Below are positions 19,530-25,664 of a stretch of DNA of 49,402 nt, piece by piece (within the stretch, counting starts at the first letter, position 1; each line of letters starts with the position of its first letter). A program made the translations under genes and the position numbers. The stretch comes from Candidatus Magasanikiibacteriota bacterium (GTDB lineage Bacteria > Patescibacteriota > Patescibacteriia > Magasanikbacterales > GWA2-37-8), in the NCBI GenBank assembly GCA_030650025.1, contig JAUSEN010000025.1:64601-114002 (forward strand), read 5' to 3'. Under the pieces are notes generated by a model. It did no database searches and was not told where the DNA came from. It saw only the letters and a program-made list of their open reading frames with translations.

Positions 19530-19919
19530 TTATTTTAACCAATCTTTAATAGACTTTGGCCAGCCGAGCATAAGGAGTAGCGCGAGTGGCGCTCCCCAGT
19601 TGGCAAAACGCTCGATAAAGTCCCACACCGGCAACCCCACGAGCGGCCGGACGAGCGCAGTCCAAAAACCCCAAAACGCTGCCCAGAGGAGTATTGCCCG
19701 AACCGGCCGTACGAGCACTACAACTGCCACGAATACATCTAAGATACCAACCAACGTAATCAGACTCGCGGCAGTTTCGAAGCTGGCCCCCGTGAGCATT
19801 GAAGTCCATTTTATCCAATCGGCCTTGCCCCCTAAGGCAAACATGGCATGGCCAAAAAATTCTCCGGCTACGGCGACGCGTAGCACCCATTCAATTTTTT
19901 TTGAGTTTTCCCACGGCAT
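19530..19919 (-). CDS. DoxX-like small membrane protein
   Basis: A 129-aa protein with four predicted membrane helices (around residues 10-30, 48-68, 70-90, 105-122). The first helix contains RVAVAGEFFGHAMFALGGKAD, resembling the GxxFxxHGxxKL start of DoxX/DoxD family proteins. The exact role is not evident; DoxX-like proteins are often linked to redox or quinone functions. Gap to secA is about 85 bp and holds the secA promoter; gap to nrdG is 37 bp, so it could be co-transcribed behind nrdG. Confidence 0.65.
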   Translation of the reverse strand: MPWENSKKIEWVLRVAVAGEFFGHAMFALGGKADWIKWTSMLTGASFETAASLITLVGILDVFVAVVVLVRPVRAILLWAAFWGFWTALVRPLVGLPVWDFIERFANWGAPLALLLMLGWPKSIKDWLK

Positions 19920-19956
19920 AGAGCGAGAAAGTTAAGAATAAAAAATTTTAATTAAC

Positions 19957-20661
19957 TTAGGCGCGCACGGCCACGTGTGGAATCACGCGCCGAAATTTGG
20001 TTGCAATCTCTTCCATTTCATCAACACTAAATGGGTGAAAAGCGCCAAACGCGGCCGCCAGCGTAATGCCCGGGCGGAATTGTTGCAAAAAAAATCGCTT
20101 AGCGCCGGCGAGCTCCTCTTGCATGGCTGTAAGTAGTATATCAGAATGTACCTCTTTAATTAAGGTGGCGCGAAACTCGTACTCAACATCACTATTTTTT
20201 AAGAGTTCCCGGCTGGCGGCGATTTTTTCGGCTACCGCGAGAGGGCCAACGAGCGCGGGGTAAGCGCTGGCGCTGGTTTTATAATCCATGGCGATATAAT
20301 CCAGCGCTCTGGCGGCCAAAGCCGCGCGCAAAAATTCCGGTCTGTTACCATTGGTGTCGAGCTTTACTTTAAACCCTAAATTTTTTATTTTTTTTAAAAA
20401 TTCCAGAAGGTCTGGTTGTATAGTGGGCTCGCCTCCGGAAACCACCACTCCGGTCAAAAGCCCGCGGCGCGACTCTAAAAAATTTAATATCGCTGTTTCG
20501 GGAATAAAATTATTTTTTATTTTGGCGAGGAGCTCGGGCACAACAAACTCGGGGTTGTGGCAATAACCGCAACGAAAATTACACCCGGCCGTAAAAATAA
20601 TGGCGGCAGTTTCGCCGGGGTAATCGAGCATGGTAAACGGCTGGATGCCGGAGATTAACAT
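19957..20661 (-). CDS. nrdG: Anaerobic ribonucleotide reductase activating enzyme (radical SAM)
   Basis: A 234-aa radical SAM protein. The cluster motif CNFRCGYCHNPE (CxxxCxxC) is near residue 27, preceded by FTMLDYPGETAAIIFTAG as in NrdG-type activases. VVSGGEPTIQPDLLEFL supplies the GGE SAM-binding motif. NrdG makes the 5'-deoxyadenosyl radical that abstracts hydrogen from the C-terminal Gly of NrdD. Here nrdG is about 0.9 kb from the nrdD segments on the same strand, with + strand elements in between, so it is not in one simple operon with nrdD. No NrdR box was seen directly upstream. Confidence 0.88.
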   Translation of the reverse strand: MLISGIQPFTMLDYPGETAAIIFTAGCNFRCGYCHNPEFVVPELLAKIKNNFIPETAILNFLESRRGLLTGVVVSGGEPTIQPDLLEFLKKIKNLGFKVKLDTNGNRPEFLRAALAARALDYIAMDYKTSASAYPALVGPLAVAEKIAASRELLKNSDVEYEFRATLIKEVHSDILLTAMQEELAGAKRFFLQQFRPGITLAAAFGAFHPFSVDEMEEIATKFRRVIPHVAVRA

Positions 20662-20720
20662 ACGAACTTATGGACTTATAAAAATGTACGAAACTGTGTA
20701 TCCACTCCCTATCGCAATCC

Positions 20721-20750
20721 TTTACAACTCTCTCTTTCTTATGCTATTGT
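20721..20750 (+). promoter_or_regulatory. Extended -10 promoter for 69-aa gene
   Basis: TTTACA, 18-bp spacer, TATTGT with TG one base upstream (TGCTATTGT). The track start 20749 lies inside the -10 box. Confidence 0.55.
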
Positions 20751-20790
20751 GGTGACATGTCGCAACTTGAGCGACAGATACGGAGGGAAC

Positions 20791-21000
20791 GTGGTTCTCC
20801 AGGCGAAAGTGGTGATTTTCTACAAAGATGCCGGCGAAGAAGAAGACGGGCTCAACAGATTCCTCGCAAAGTGGGCGATGGAACACCCGCAGTGGCGAAT
20901 CGTCGGCACTACCGCCTACTACGTCGACCGTGAGCTGGGGCGACACGCTACTGTTGTGTACACCTTCTTCTACATCGACGAGACTCCTCACAGCTCGTAG
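20791..21000 (+). CDS. GC-rich 69-aa mini-gene, unknown
   Basis: Not recognised. Starts at GTG 20791 four bases after the strong Shine-Dalgarno GGAGG; the track start 20749 overlaps the promoter. The product has a beta-rich look: VVLQAKVVIFYKDAGEEEDG, then WAMEHPQWRIVGTTAYYVDR and ATVVYTFFYIDE, i.e. three strands and a helix, compatible with a small alpha/beta domain. Codon use is strongly G/C at third positions, unlike surrounding genes. It has its own promoter and is followed by a large hairpin and a terminator, so it is a self-contained unit. Belongs to the set of GC-rich genes with those at 24240, 25745 and 29801. Confidence 0.65.
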   Translation: MVLQAKVVIFYKDAGEEEDGLNRFLAKWAMEHPQWRIVGTTAYYVDRELGRHATVVYTFFYIDETPHSS

Positions 21001-21078
21001 CCACGCTAACGCTTCCGTTTGATCCTCTTCGGCCCATTCCGGGCCAACCCCGACCAAAACAACTGAATAGCCGTCGGG

Positions 21079-21139
21079 GAACCTCTCTCTGACGCGCTTT
21101 AGTCACAACCGGCTTGCGGCCAAAGCGCGAGAGAGGTTC
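21079..21139 (+). ncRNA. Large structured RNA element downstream of the 69-aa gene
   Basis: GAACCTCTCTC and GAGAGAGGTTC pair perfectly (11 bp), then after a TGAC bulge GCGCTTT pairs with AAAGCGC (7 bp), with a CCG/CGG mini-stem inside. It is followed by A-rich sequence, not by T, so it is not itself a terminator; a terminator follows at 21153. It may be a 3' UTR structure or part of a processed RNA. Confidence 0.55.
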
Positions 21140-21152
21140 AAAAAACTTTTGT

Positions 21153-21187
21153 AAAACCTCGGCCCATGCCGGGGTTTTGCTTTTTTA
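21153..21187 (+). terminator. Rho-independent terminator
   Basis: AAAACCTCGGC-CCAT-GCCGGGGTTTT stem followed by GCTTTTTT. Ends the 69-aa gene unit. Confidence 0.8.
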
Positions 21188-21247
21188 TGGGTTATTTATA
21201 GAGCCTATGCCCTGCCTGCAGGGCGAATGCCCTGTGGACAAAACTGC

Positions 21248-21276
21248 TTGACGAAACGCTAAAAATATTGTATTAT
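21248..21276 (+). promoter_or_regulatory. Strong promoter for small RNA 1
   Basis: TTGACG, 17-bp spacer, TATTAT. No open reading frame of note follows before the terminator at 21324. Confidence 0.75.
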
Positions 21277-21282
21277 TTAAAT

Positions 21283-21352
21283 AAGTGATAATTCTGCTGT
21301 GAGTAAAACTCGCTCGGAATCTCGGAGCTCCCTTAGGGGAGTTCCTTTTTTT
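21283..21352 (+). ncRNA. Candidate small RNA 1 (about 70 nt)
   Basis: Bounded by the promoter at 21248-21276 (predicted start near 21283) and a terminator hairpin GGAGCTCCC-TTA-GGGGAGTTCC plus T7 at 21324-21352. The first ~20 nt, GTGATAATTCTGCTGTGAG (21285-21303), are the reverse complement of 21449-21468 in the neighbouring tRNA-like element except for one missing base. A small GAGT-AAA-ACTC hairpin follows. No start codon with SD is seen. Start and end are predictions. Confidence 0.6.
21324..21352 (+). terminator. Terminator of small RNA 1
   Basis: GGAGCTCCC / GGGGAGTTCC stem (one wobble), loop TTA, then seven T. Confidence 0.85.
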
Positions 21353-21382
21353 AATTTTAAATACTAGATATACACTTTATAG

Positions 21383-21411
21383 TTGACTTTAAAAGTATAC
21401 CATGTTAAGAT
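21383..21411 (+). promoter_or_regulatory. Promoter for tRNA-like RNA
   Basis: TTGACT, 17-bp spacer, TAAGAT; predicted start near 21418, just before GGTGGA. Confidence 0.65.
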
Positions 21412-21430
21412 ATTTTACGGTGGATAATGA

Positions 21431-21505
21431 GGGCGGAGAGTGAGTGGTCTCACAAGCAGAATTATCACTCTTGCTTCTGGGGTTCGATCCCCCCTCCGTC
21501 CACCA
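21431..21505 (+). ncRNA. tRNA-like element with encoded CCA (atypical)
   Basis: 75 nt, the length of a normal class I tRNA with CCA. Acceptor GGGCGGA pairs with TCCGTCC (one G-T), followed by A and CCA. A T-arm with loop TTCGATC and GGGG/CCCC stem sits at exactly the right distance. GTGA/TCAC could be the D-stem with a short GTGGTC loop, but position 8 is G. The centre does not make a normal 5+7 anticodon arm: AAGCA pairs with TGCTT leaving a 13-nt loop, and the nearest 7-nt loop gives anticodon ATC on a mismatched stem. An alternative closing stem is GGTGGA (from 21419) with TCCACC. Probably a tRNA-like or degenerate tRNA rather than a working tRNA. Confidence 0.45.
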
Positions 21506-21507
21506 TT

Positions 21508-21538
21508 AAATACCCTGACAATGTCGGGGTATTTTTTT
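21508..21538 (+). terminator. Terminator after tRNA-like RNA
   Basis: AAATACCC / GGGTATTT stem extended by TGAC/GTCG pairs, then T7. It also lies at the 3' end of the converging NrdD-fragment ORF. Confidence 0.8.
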
Positions 21539-21734
21539 AGCAGACGGCCCCAACCGCGGCCGCCTGATACCGCATAATAAACTGCGAATTGGCAGCCGCC
21601 ACCGCCGTAAAATGCTTGCGGCTATAGTGCTCGCTCTTTTTGCCAATATTAAAGTGCGAGACTGGGCGGTGGTAGCCCATCACCCGGGTCCAGACCTCGC
21701 AACGAGTTCGCTGTTTTGTTGAACAGTCTTCCAT
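21537..21734 (-). pseudogene. nrdD: Detached glycyl-radical C-terminal segment of NrdD
   Basis: Encodes QRTRCEVWTRVMGYHRPVSH and then FNIGKKSEHYSRKHF, which is the C-terminal glycyl-radical region of class III ribonucleotide reductases (radical Gly in RVMGY). The main NrdD ORF lacks this. The piece is in another frame from nrdD and is separated by about 165 bp that include a TGTCATTTC repeat and several stops. The ATG at 21734 is the last in-frame start after the repeat; the track start 21863 lies inside the repeat. No good SD is visible. Either a broken gene end or an independently made radical subunit, comparable in logic to the YfiD spare part of pyruvate formate-lyase. Confidence 0.75.
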
Positions 21735-21778
21735 ATATTTTTGTTTAGTGAATAAAATATTTTTATCTTTACATTTTT

Positions 21779-21894
21779 TGTCATTTCGACCATAGCGAAG
21801 CGAAGTGGAAAAATCTCTGTCCATTCGGCGATTGTGAGAGAGGGATTCCTCCGGAGCCTGCACTGAGCGAAGCGAATGTGTCGTCGGAATGACA
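21779..21894. repeat. TGTCATTTCG...CGGAATGACA repeat inserted at the nrdD 3' end
   Basis: 116-bp element with imperfect terminal inverted repeats and internal GAAGCGAA-type segments (AGCGAAGCGAAG and TGAGCGAAGCGAA). Shares the tracts AATCTCTGTCC and GATTCCTCC and both ends with the repeat in secA at 18831-18907. It starts 6 bp after the nrdD stop codon. Confidence 0.85.
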
Positions 21895-21900
21895 GACGGA

Positions 21901-23745
21901 TTATTTTGCAGGGGTGAGGCTGGCGTGCTTGGCGCGAATTACCGGGTCAAAACGCACGGCTTCGGCCTGATTTACCCCTAATTCACTATCACACTTTGGG
22001 CACCAATCCCACTCGCCGGTTAAATAACCATGCTTAGGGCAAATGGAAAACGTGGGAGTAATGGTAATGTAGGGCAAACGGAACCGCGATAAGATAGATT
22101 TAACTAATTGGCGGCAGGCCTCCCCGCTCTCGATACGTTCGTTGAGATAGCAGTGGAACACCGTGCCGCCGGTGTATTTGGTTTGCAAATTGTCTTGCAG
22201 TTCCAGCGCGGCAAACACATCGTCCGTAAAACCAACCGGGATTTGCGATGAATTAGTATAATACGGAGCCGCGAGAGTGCCAGCCTGTAAAATTCCCGGG
22301 AAGCGGCGTTGGTCAGATTTGGCAAAACGGTAGGTGGTGCCCTCGGCGGGCGTGGCTTCTAAATTATATAAATTACCAGTAGCTTCTTGATACTGTTTTA
22401 AACGCTCTCTCATAAAATCTAATACTTCACCCGCAAATTTTTGCCCAAACGGCGTAGTAATATTTTCTTTATCATCGGTGAAATTACGAATCGCTTCGTT
22501 GAGGCCGTTAATGCCAATTGTAGAAAAGTGGTTGCGTAAATAACCAAGATAACGCTTAGTGAACGGAAATAAGCCGCGGTCAATCCACTTATGAATTTCC
22601 TTACGTTTAATCTCAAGGCTGGTTTTAGCAAGTTCCATCAAATGCCCAATACGCTGATAGAAGGCGACGACATCGCCTTTATGTTGATACCCGATCCGAG
22701 CCGAGTTGAGCGTTACTACCCCGATTGAACCGGTCATTTCGGCCGAGCCAAATAGACCACCACCGCGCTTACGCAATTCTGTTAAATCGAGCTGGAGGCG
22801 GCAGCACATACTGCGCACATCCCCTGGCAATAAATCTGAATTGATAAAATTTTGGAAGTAGGGCGTGCCGTATTTAGCAGTCATCTCAAAAAGCGGCAGA
22901 TTTTTGGGGTCTTCCCATTTAAAATCTTTTGTTACATTATAAGTGGGAATGGGAAAGGTAAACGTCCGGCCCTTGGAATCCCCTTTGGTCATGACGGCTA
23001 TGAAAGCGCGGTTAATAATGTCCATCTCGGGCTCTAGCTGACCATACGTATACTCGAATTCTTTACCGCCTAAAATTAAACGCTCGTCTTTTAAATCAGC
23101 GGGGCAATCCCAATCCAGCGTTATATTGGTAAACGGCGTTTGCGTGCCCCAGCGCGAGGGAATGTTAAGATTAAAAACAAAAGACTGTATATTTTGATAA
23201 ACATAGTCATACACTTTCTGATTAATATATTTTTCTTTCGTCTCCTCACTTAAAAACGAAATGCCGTTGTCGTCTATATCAGCTTTCAGTTCCAGCTCGT
23301 ATTTTTTTACAAATGGCGCGAGATAAGTGTCGAAGCTCGAGAAGGCCTGAGCGCCGGCCCACTCGTTTTGCAGGGTTCCCAAAAAATTTACCATCTGGGC
23401 GACAGCCGACGAGAGGTGTTTGGGCGGGCCAGATTCGATTTTGTTGGGAATGCCATTAAAGCCTTCTTCAAGCAGAGCGCGCAAGCTCCACCCAGCGCAG
23501 TAGCCCGCAAACATATCGAGGTCGTGGATATAAAAATCCGCGTGGCGATGCGCGTCACCAATGCTCTTAGGGTACACTTGCTCCAGCCAATAGTTGGCCG
23601 TGAGCTTGCCTGAACTATTAAGAATAAGCCCACCAATCGAATACCCGATGTTCGCGTTGGCATTAACGCGCCAGTCCACTTGATAAAGATACTCGGCGAT
23701 AGTTTGTTGGACTTCTACTACAAATTGACTATTATTTAAGGACAT
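21901..23745 (-). CDS. nrdD: Anaerobic (class III) ribonucleotide reductase, lacking radical Gly region
   Basis: 614 aa of the class III large subunit that reduces NTPs to dNTPs. Conserved parts: DAHRHADFYIHDLDMFAGYC, GLNEAIRNF, and a C-terminal zinc site CPKHGYLTGEWDWCPKCDSE. In complete enzymes the zinc site is followed within ~40 residues by R-V-x-G-Y; this ORF instead ends GVNQAEAV...ASLTPAK with TAA, and the RVMGY segment is found in the separate ORF at 21537-21734. So the protein as encoded lacks its own radical site. It lies 70 bp behind a Com-like gene under NrdR boxes. Function depends on whether the pieces complement each other. Confidence 0.9.
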   Translation of the reverse strand: MSLNNSQFVVEVQQTIAEYLYQVDWRVNANANIGYSIGGLILNSSGKLTANYWLEQVYPKSIGDAHRHADFYIHDLDMFAGYCAGWSLRALLEEGFNGIPNKIESGPPKHLSSAVAQMVNFLGTLQNEWAGAQAFSSFDTYLAPFVKKYELELKADIDDNGISFLSEETKEKYINQKVYDYVYQNIQSFVFNLNIPSRWGTQTPFTNITLDWDCPADLKDERLILGGKEFEYTYGQLEPEMDIINRAFIAVMTKGDSKGRTFTFPIPTYNVTKDFKWEDPKNLPLFEMTAKYGTPYFQNFINSDLLPGDVRSMCCRLQLDLTELRKRGGGLFGSAEMTGSIGVVTLNSARIGYQHKGDVVAFYQRIGHLMELAKTSLEIKRKEIHKWIDRGLFPFTKRYLGYLRNHFSTIGINGLNEAIRNFTDDKENITTPFGQKFAGEVLDFMRERLKQYQEATGNLYNLEATPAEGTTYRFAKSDQRRFPGILQAGTLAAPYYTNSSQIPVGFTDDVFAALELQDNLQTKYTGGTVFHCYLNERIESGEACRQLVKSILSRFRLPYITITPTFSICPKHGYLTGEWDWCPKCDSELGVNQAEAVRFDPVIRAKHASLTPAK

Positions 23746-23761
23746 AGGCTGTTATTTAAAA

Positions 23762-23785
23762 ATAAAAAACTCACTAGGAAGTGAG
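23762..23785 (-). terminator. Terminator/attenuator-like hairpin before nrdD
   Basis: On the - strand CTCACT-TCCT-AGTGAG followed by TTTTTTATTTTT, located between the Com-like gene and nrdD. The preceding AGCTCACGAAGCTCAC is a short direct repeat that could pair alternatively, so it may modulate read-through into nrdD. Confidence 0.6.
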
Positions 23786-23815
23786 CTTCGTGAGCTTCAG
23801 TAAAATTTAATAAAA

Positions 23816-24031
23816 TTATTTAGTGGCCATTGCTAACTGCTTTTTGGCCGGAGCCACCCGATGCGGGCAGGGCAGGATGGCGCAAAGCATGGCGTTAAAT
23901 TGCGACTGCTTTATGGTAGTGAAAGCGTGGCAAGACTTGCACTTTACTTCTACTTCGCCTTCGGCTAGCCAGCCGCGAAATAAAAGTTTTTTACAGCCGC
24001 TACAGCGGTATTCTTTATAAACAATGCCCAT
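23816..24031 (-). CDS. Com-like zinc-ribbon protein (71 aa)
   Basis: A small protein with CSGCKKLLFRGWL and VKCKSCHAFTTI: two CxxC pairs with a K-L-L-F-R/K-G pattern between, as in the Com family (phage Mu translational regulator and bacterial relatives), which bind nucleic acid or metal. The C-terminal tail adds another Cys pair region (CAILPCPHR). It is the first gene downstream of two NrdR boxes and precedes nrdD by 70 bp, so it is likely part of the dNTP-synthesis regulon. Whether it regulates nrdD translation is speculation from family and position. Confidence 0.7.
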   Translation of the reverse strand: MGIVYKEYRCSGCKKLLFRGWLAEGEVEVKCKSCHAFTTIKQSQFNAMLCAILPCPHRVAPAKKQLAMATK

Positions 24032-24048
24032 AGGGCCAAGCGGTTAAG

Positions 24049-24064
24049 ACACTATATGTAGTGT
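24049..24064. promoter_or_regulatory. NrdR box 1
   Basis: ACACTATATGTAGTGT, matching the NrdR consensus ACACWATATNTWGTGT completely. Upstream of the Com-like/nrdD unit. Confidence 0.88.
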
Positions 24065-24074
24065 TAATTTTTAA

Positions 24075-24103
24075 TTTATAACACAATATATAGTTGTACG
24101 CAA
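24075..24103 (-). promoter_or_regulatory. Promoter for Com-like/nrdD unit
   Basis: On the - strand TTGCGT, 17-bp spacer, TATAAA. NrdR box 2 lies in the spacer and box 1 just downstream of the -10, a layout expected for repression. Confidence 0.65.
24081..24096. promoter_or_regulatory. NrdR box 2
   Basis: ACACAATATATAGTTG, 14 of 16 matches to the NrdR consensus. Spaced 32 bp from box 1 start to start, about three helical turns, the usual arrangement for tandem NrdR sites. Confidence 0.8.
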
Positions 24104-24183
24104 ATATTATACCACACTTCCACCAATTAAGTTATCCACAGGAGAAAGTTTAAAATTATAATAAATAATTTTGAATTTTTTTG

Positions 24184-24212
24184 TTGACTTTTTTGCCAGG
24201 ACACGGTTAAAT
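24184..24212 (+). promoter_or_regulatory. Promoter for 61-aa mini-gene
   Basis: TTGACT, 17-bp spacer, TTAAAT, then AAGGAGG at 24225-24231. Confidence 0.6.
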
Positions 24213-24239
24213 GCCCTGGTTACCAAGGAGGATTAATTG

Positions 24240-24425
24240 ATGCGAACGCGACTGGAAGACGGATACTGGTGGTGCGACTTGTGCGGGGACTGGAACGACC
24301 CTGTACAGCCGCAGACTGACGCTCGTGGCAACGTGCAGTGCGCGTGCTGCGACGCCTACAACGGGGAGAGTGTCGCAACGATGCCTACCCCAAAACTGGC
24401 CGCACCCGCGGCGGCCACGGCCTAA
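24240..24425 (+). CDS. GC-rich 61-aa Cys-rich mini-gene
   Basis: Not recognised. Reads MRTRLEDGYWWCDLCGDWND, with CDLC and CACC (the second inside VQCACCDAYNG), consistent with a small zinc-binding knuckle, then an Ala/Pro-rich tail. ATG 24240 is 8 bp after a near-perfect AAGGAGG. Codon use is very GC-rich at third positions compared with flanking genes. It has its own promoter and a complex 3' hairpin, the same architecture as the other GC-rich units in this window. Confidence 0.65.
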   Translation: MRTRLEDGYWWCDLCGDWNDPVQPQTDARGNVQCACCDAYNGESVATMPTPKLAAPAAATA

Positions 24426-24482
24426 AGGAGGGCCAAGCGCGTAGCCGAGCTCCGCCCGATTAAGGACGGGCAGAGGCGCGCC

Positions 24483-24560
24483 AACCCCGCTCGCGCCATC
24501 TGCTCTGCTGTTTAAAAGTAAACAACAGAGCAGAGGAAAAAATTTAGCGAGCGGGGTTTT
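24483..24560 (+). terminator. Nested stem-loop terminator
   Basis: Outer stem AACCCCGCTCGC / GCGAGCGGGGTT (12 bp, perfect) encloses an inner stem CTGCTCTGCTGTTTA / TAAACAACAGAGCAG (one bulge). T-rich sequence follows. The stop codon of the converging TrmB-like gene touches its right edge. Confidence 0.65.
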
Positions 24561-25338
24561 AGTTTGGGGATTTCAGAACTTCGGCATTAACGGGCTTTTT
24601 ACCGTCAAAAGGCTCGGAGAGGTTCCATAAGAAGTTAAAAATAGATCTGAATGTCGAGGCTATCTCCTCGCTCTCGATAACGACCGCGAAGAGTTCTTTT
24701 TTAATTGCTAAAATTGCCACGCGGTTGTCATAAACCGCGCCGTCTGTAAAAAAATCGACTTCTTTAGGAATAAGCCGGCTCTCATAATTGCGGCCGGTGG
24801 CGGCCGAAGCAAAATCAATATCTTGCGGATCGTTGGTAATAAGATCGCGCACATGGTTATCCTGGCTTCTAATAATTTTGATTAATTTTTCAGTAAGCCC
24901 ACTGAATTCGGAAGAAAGATTTTTGATGGAACCGAAAAAATCCGCGGCCGAGCTTTCGTAAATTTCGTCATAGACTTGCCTAATCCCTCCCTTGCCTTCA
25001 TAAATTTTTATTTTCGGCCTAATTTTGGAACTGCCCATTAAGGCCTTAATGGTTGGCAGAACTTCGACGAGGGCTTCTTCTTTTTCTTTGAGAGAATTTA
25101 TAAGGGTTTCGGGGCGCTCGGCGCTGAAATATAATTTTTTGTTTTTAAAAGTCTTGACTACATAATTACGCGCGTAGAGTTGACCTAAAATAACATAGGT
25201 GGTGGGACGTTTGAGGCGGGCACGCTTGGCAATGGCTTGAACTTTTTCCATGCCGAGCTCTAAAAGCGCCAAATATACGCGCGCTTCTTTTTCTTCTAAA
25301 CCAAATTTTTCGAGAGCCACTTCGATGAGATTAGGCAT
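24559..25338 (-). CDS. TrmB-like transcriptional regulator
   Basis: 259-aa protein. The N-terminal ~80 residues are a winged helix of TrmB type: LEKFGLEEKEARVYLALLEL, KVQAIAKRARLKRPTTYVIL, then a wing with KNKKLYFSAERPE. The rest is a TrmB-like C-terminal alpha/beta region (IKIYEGKGGIRQVYDEIYES ...) that in relatives binds small molecules or is uncharacterised. ATG 25338 (MPNLIEVALEKF) is preferred to the track start 25368, which would begin within the leader hairpin. It is divergently transcribed from the SPFH gene, with a shared repeated box in both promoters, so autoregulation and control of the neighbour are plausible. Confidence 0.82.
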   Translation of the reverse strand: MPNLIEVALEKFGLEEKEARVYLALLELGMEKVQAIAKRARLKRPTTYVILGQLYARNYVVKTFKNKKLYFSAERPETLINSLKEKEEALVEVLPTIKALMGSSKIRPKIKIYEGKGGIRQVYDEIYESSAADFFGSIKNLSSEFSGLTEKLIKIIRSQDNHVRDLITNDPQDIDFASAATGRNYESRLIPKEVDFFTDGAVYDNRVAILAIKKELFAVVIESEEIASTFRSIFNFLWNLSEPFDGKKPVNAEVLKSPN

Positions 25339-25367
25339 AAAATAGGGGTAAAAAAAATAGTTATCCA

Positions 25368-25402
25368 CAGTCCTTCGCTCGCCTTATGCGAGCTTCGGAC
25401 TG
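25368..25402. repeat. Hairpin in the leader of the TrmB-like gene
   Basis: CAGTCC-TTC-GCTCGC-CTTAT-GCGAGC-TTC-GGACTG: two perfect 6-bp stems separated by symmetric TTC bulges. Adjacent to a TTATCCACA box at 25361. Confidence 0.7.
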
Positions 25403-25492
25403 CAAGCAATTTTTCGAAAAAAATTAAGGGTTTTGTCAAGAACAGACAACACAATTACTATAGCATTAGTCTGTCAAAATTTCAATATGTTA

Positions 25493-25521
25493 ATTATATA
25501 CAGTTTTATACTATTTGTCAA
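25493..25521 (-). promoter_or_regulatory. Consensus promoter for TrmB-like gene
   Basis: On the - strand a perfect TTGACA, 17-bp spacer, perfect TATAAT. The leader would be about 150 nt and contains the 25368-25402 hairpin. Confidence 0.85.
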
Positions 25522-25533
25522 TGATTTTGACAA
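25514..25533. promoter_or_regulatory. Candidate operator in divergent promoter region
   Basis: TTGTCAATGATTTTGACAA is an inverted repeat over the -35 of the TrmB-like promoter. The half TTTGTCAATGATT recurs inverted as AATCATTGACAAA at 25597-25609 over the -35 of the SPFH promoter. Confidence 0.5.
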
Positions 25534-25602
25534 CAATTTTTTTAGAGTTAATTTTTATGCTAAATTTAGGTAAAAAAATGGCATTTTTTCTCTATTTAAT
25601 CA

Positions 25603-25630
25603 TTGACAAAAGCTAGACGTATAGTAACAT
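25603..25630 (+). promoter_or_regulatory. Promoter for SPFH gene
   Basis: TTGACA, 16-bp spacer, TAACAT; preceded by the AATCA half of the shared box. Confidence 0.6.
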
Positions 25631-25664
25631 ATAAATATAATTGTTCTTTGACATAAAACCTAAT

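Noticed and set aside
20749-20790. Track start of the 69-aa ORF at 20749
   Set aside because: It lies in the -10 region; GTG 20791 has a strong SD.
21240-21540. tmRNA (one- or two-piece) based on CCA end, T-loop and long-range pairing
   Set aside because: The second unit is only ~90 nt, RNA 1 has no acceptor 5' strand, and no tag reading frame or conserved tmRNA 5' sequence is visible.
24120-25640. Replication origin suggested by two DnaA boxes and AT-rich DNA
   Set aside because: Only two boxes 1.2 kb apart, separated by a gene, and no dnaA, dnaN or gyrB near.
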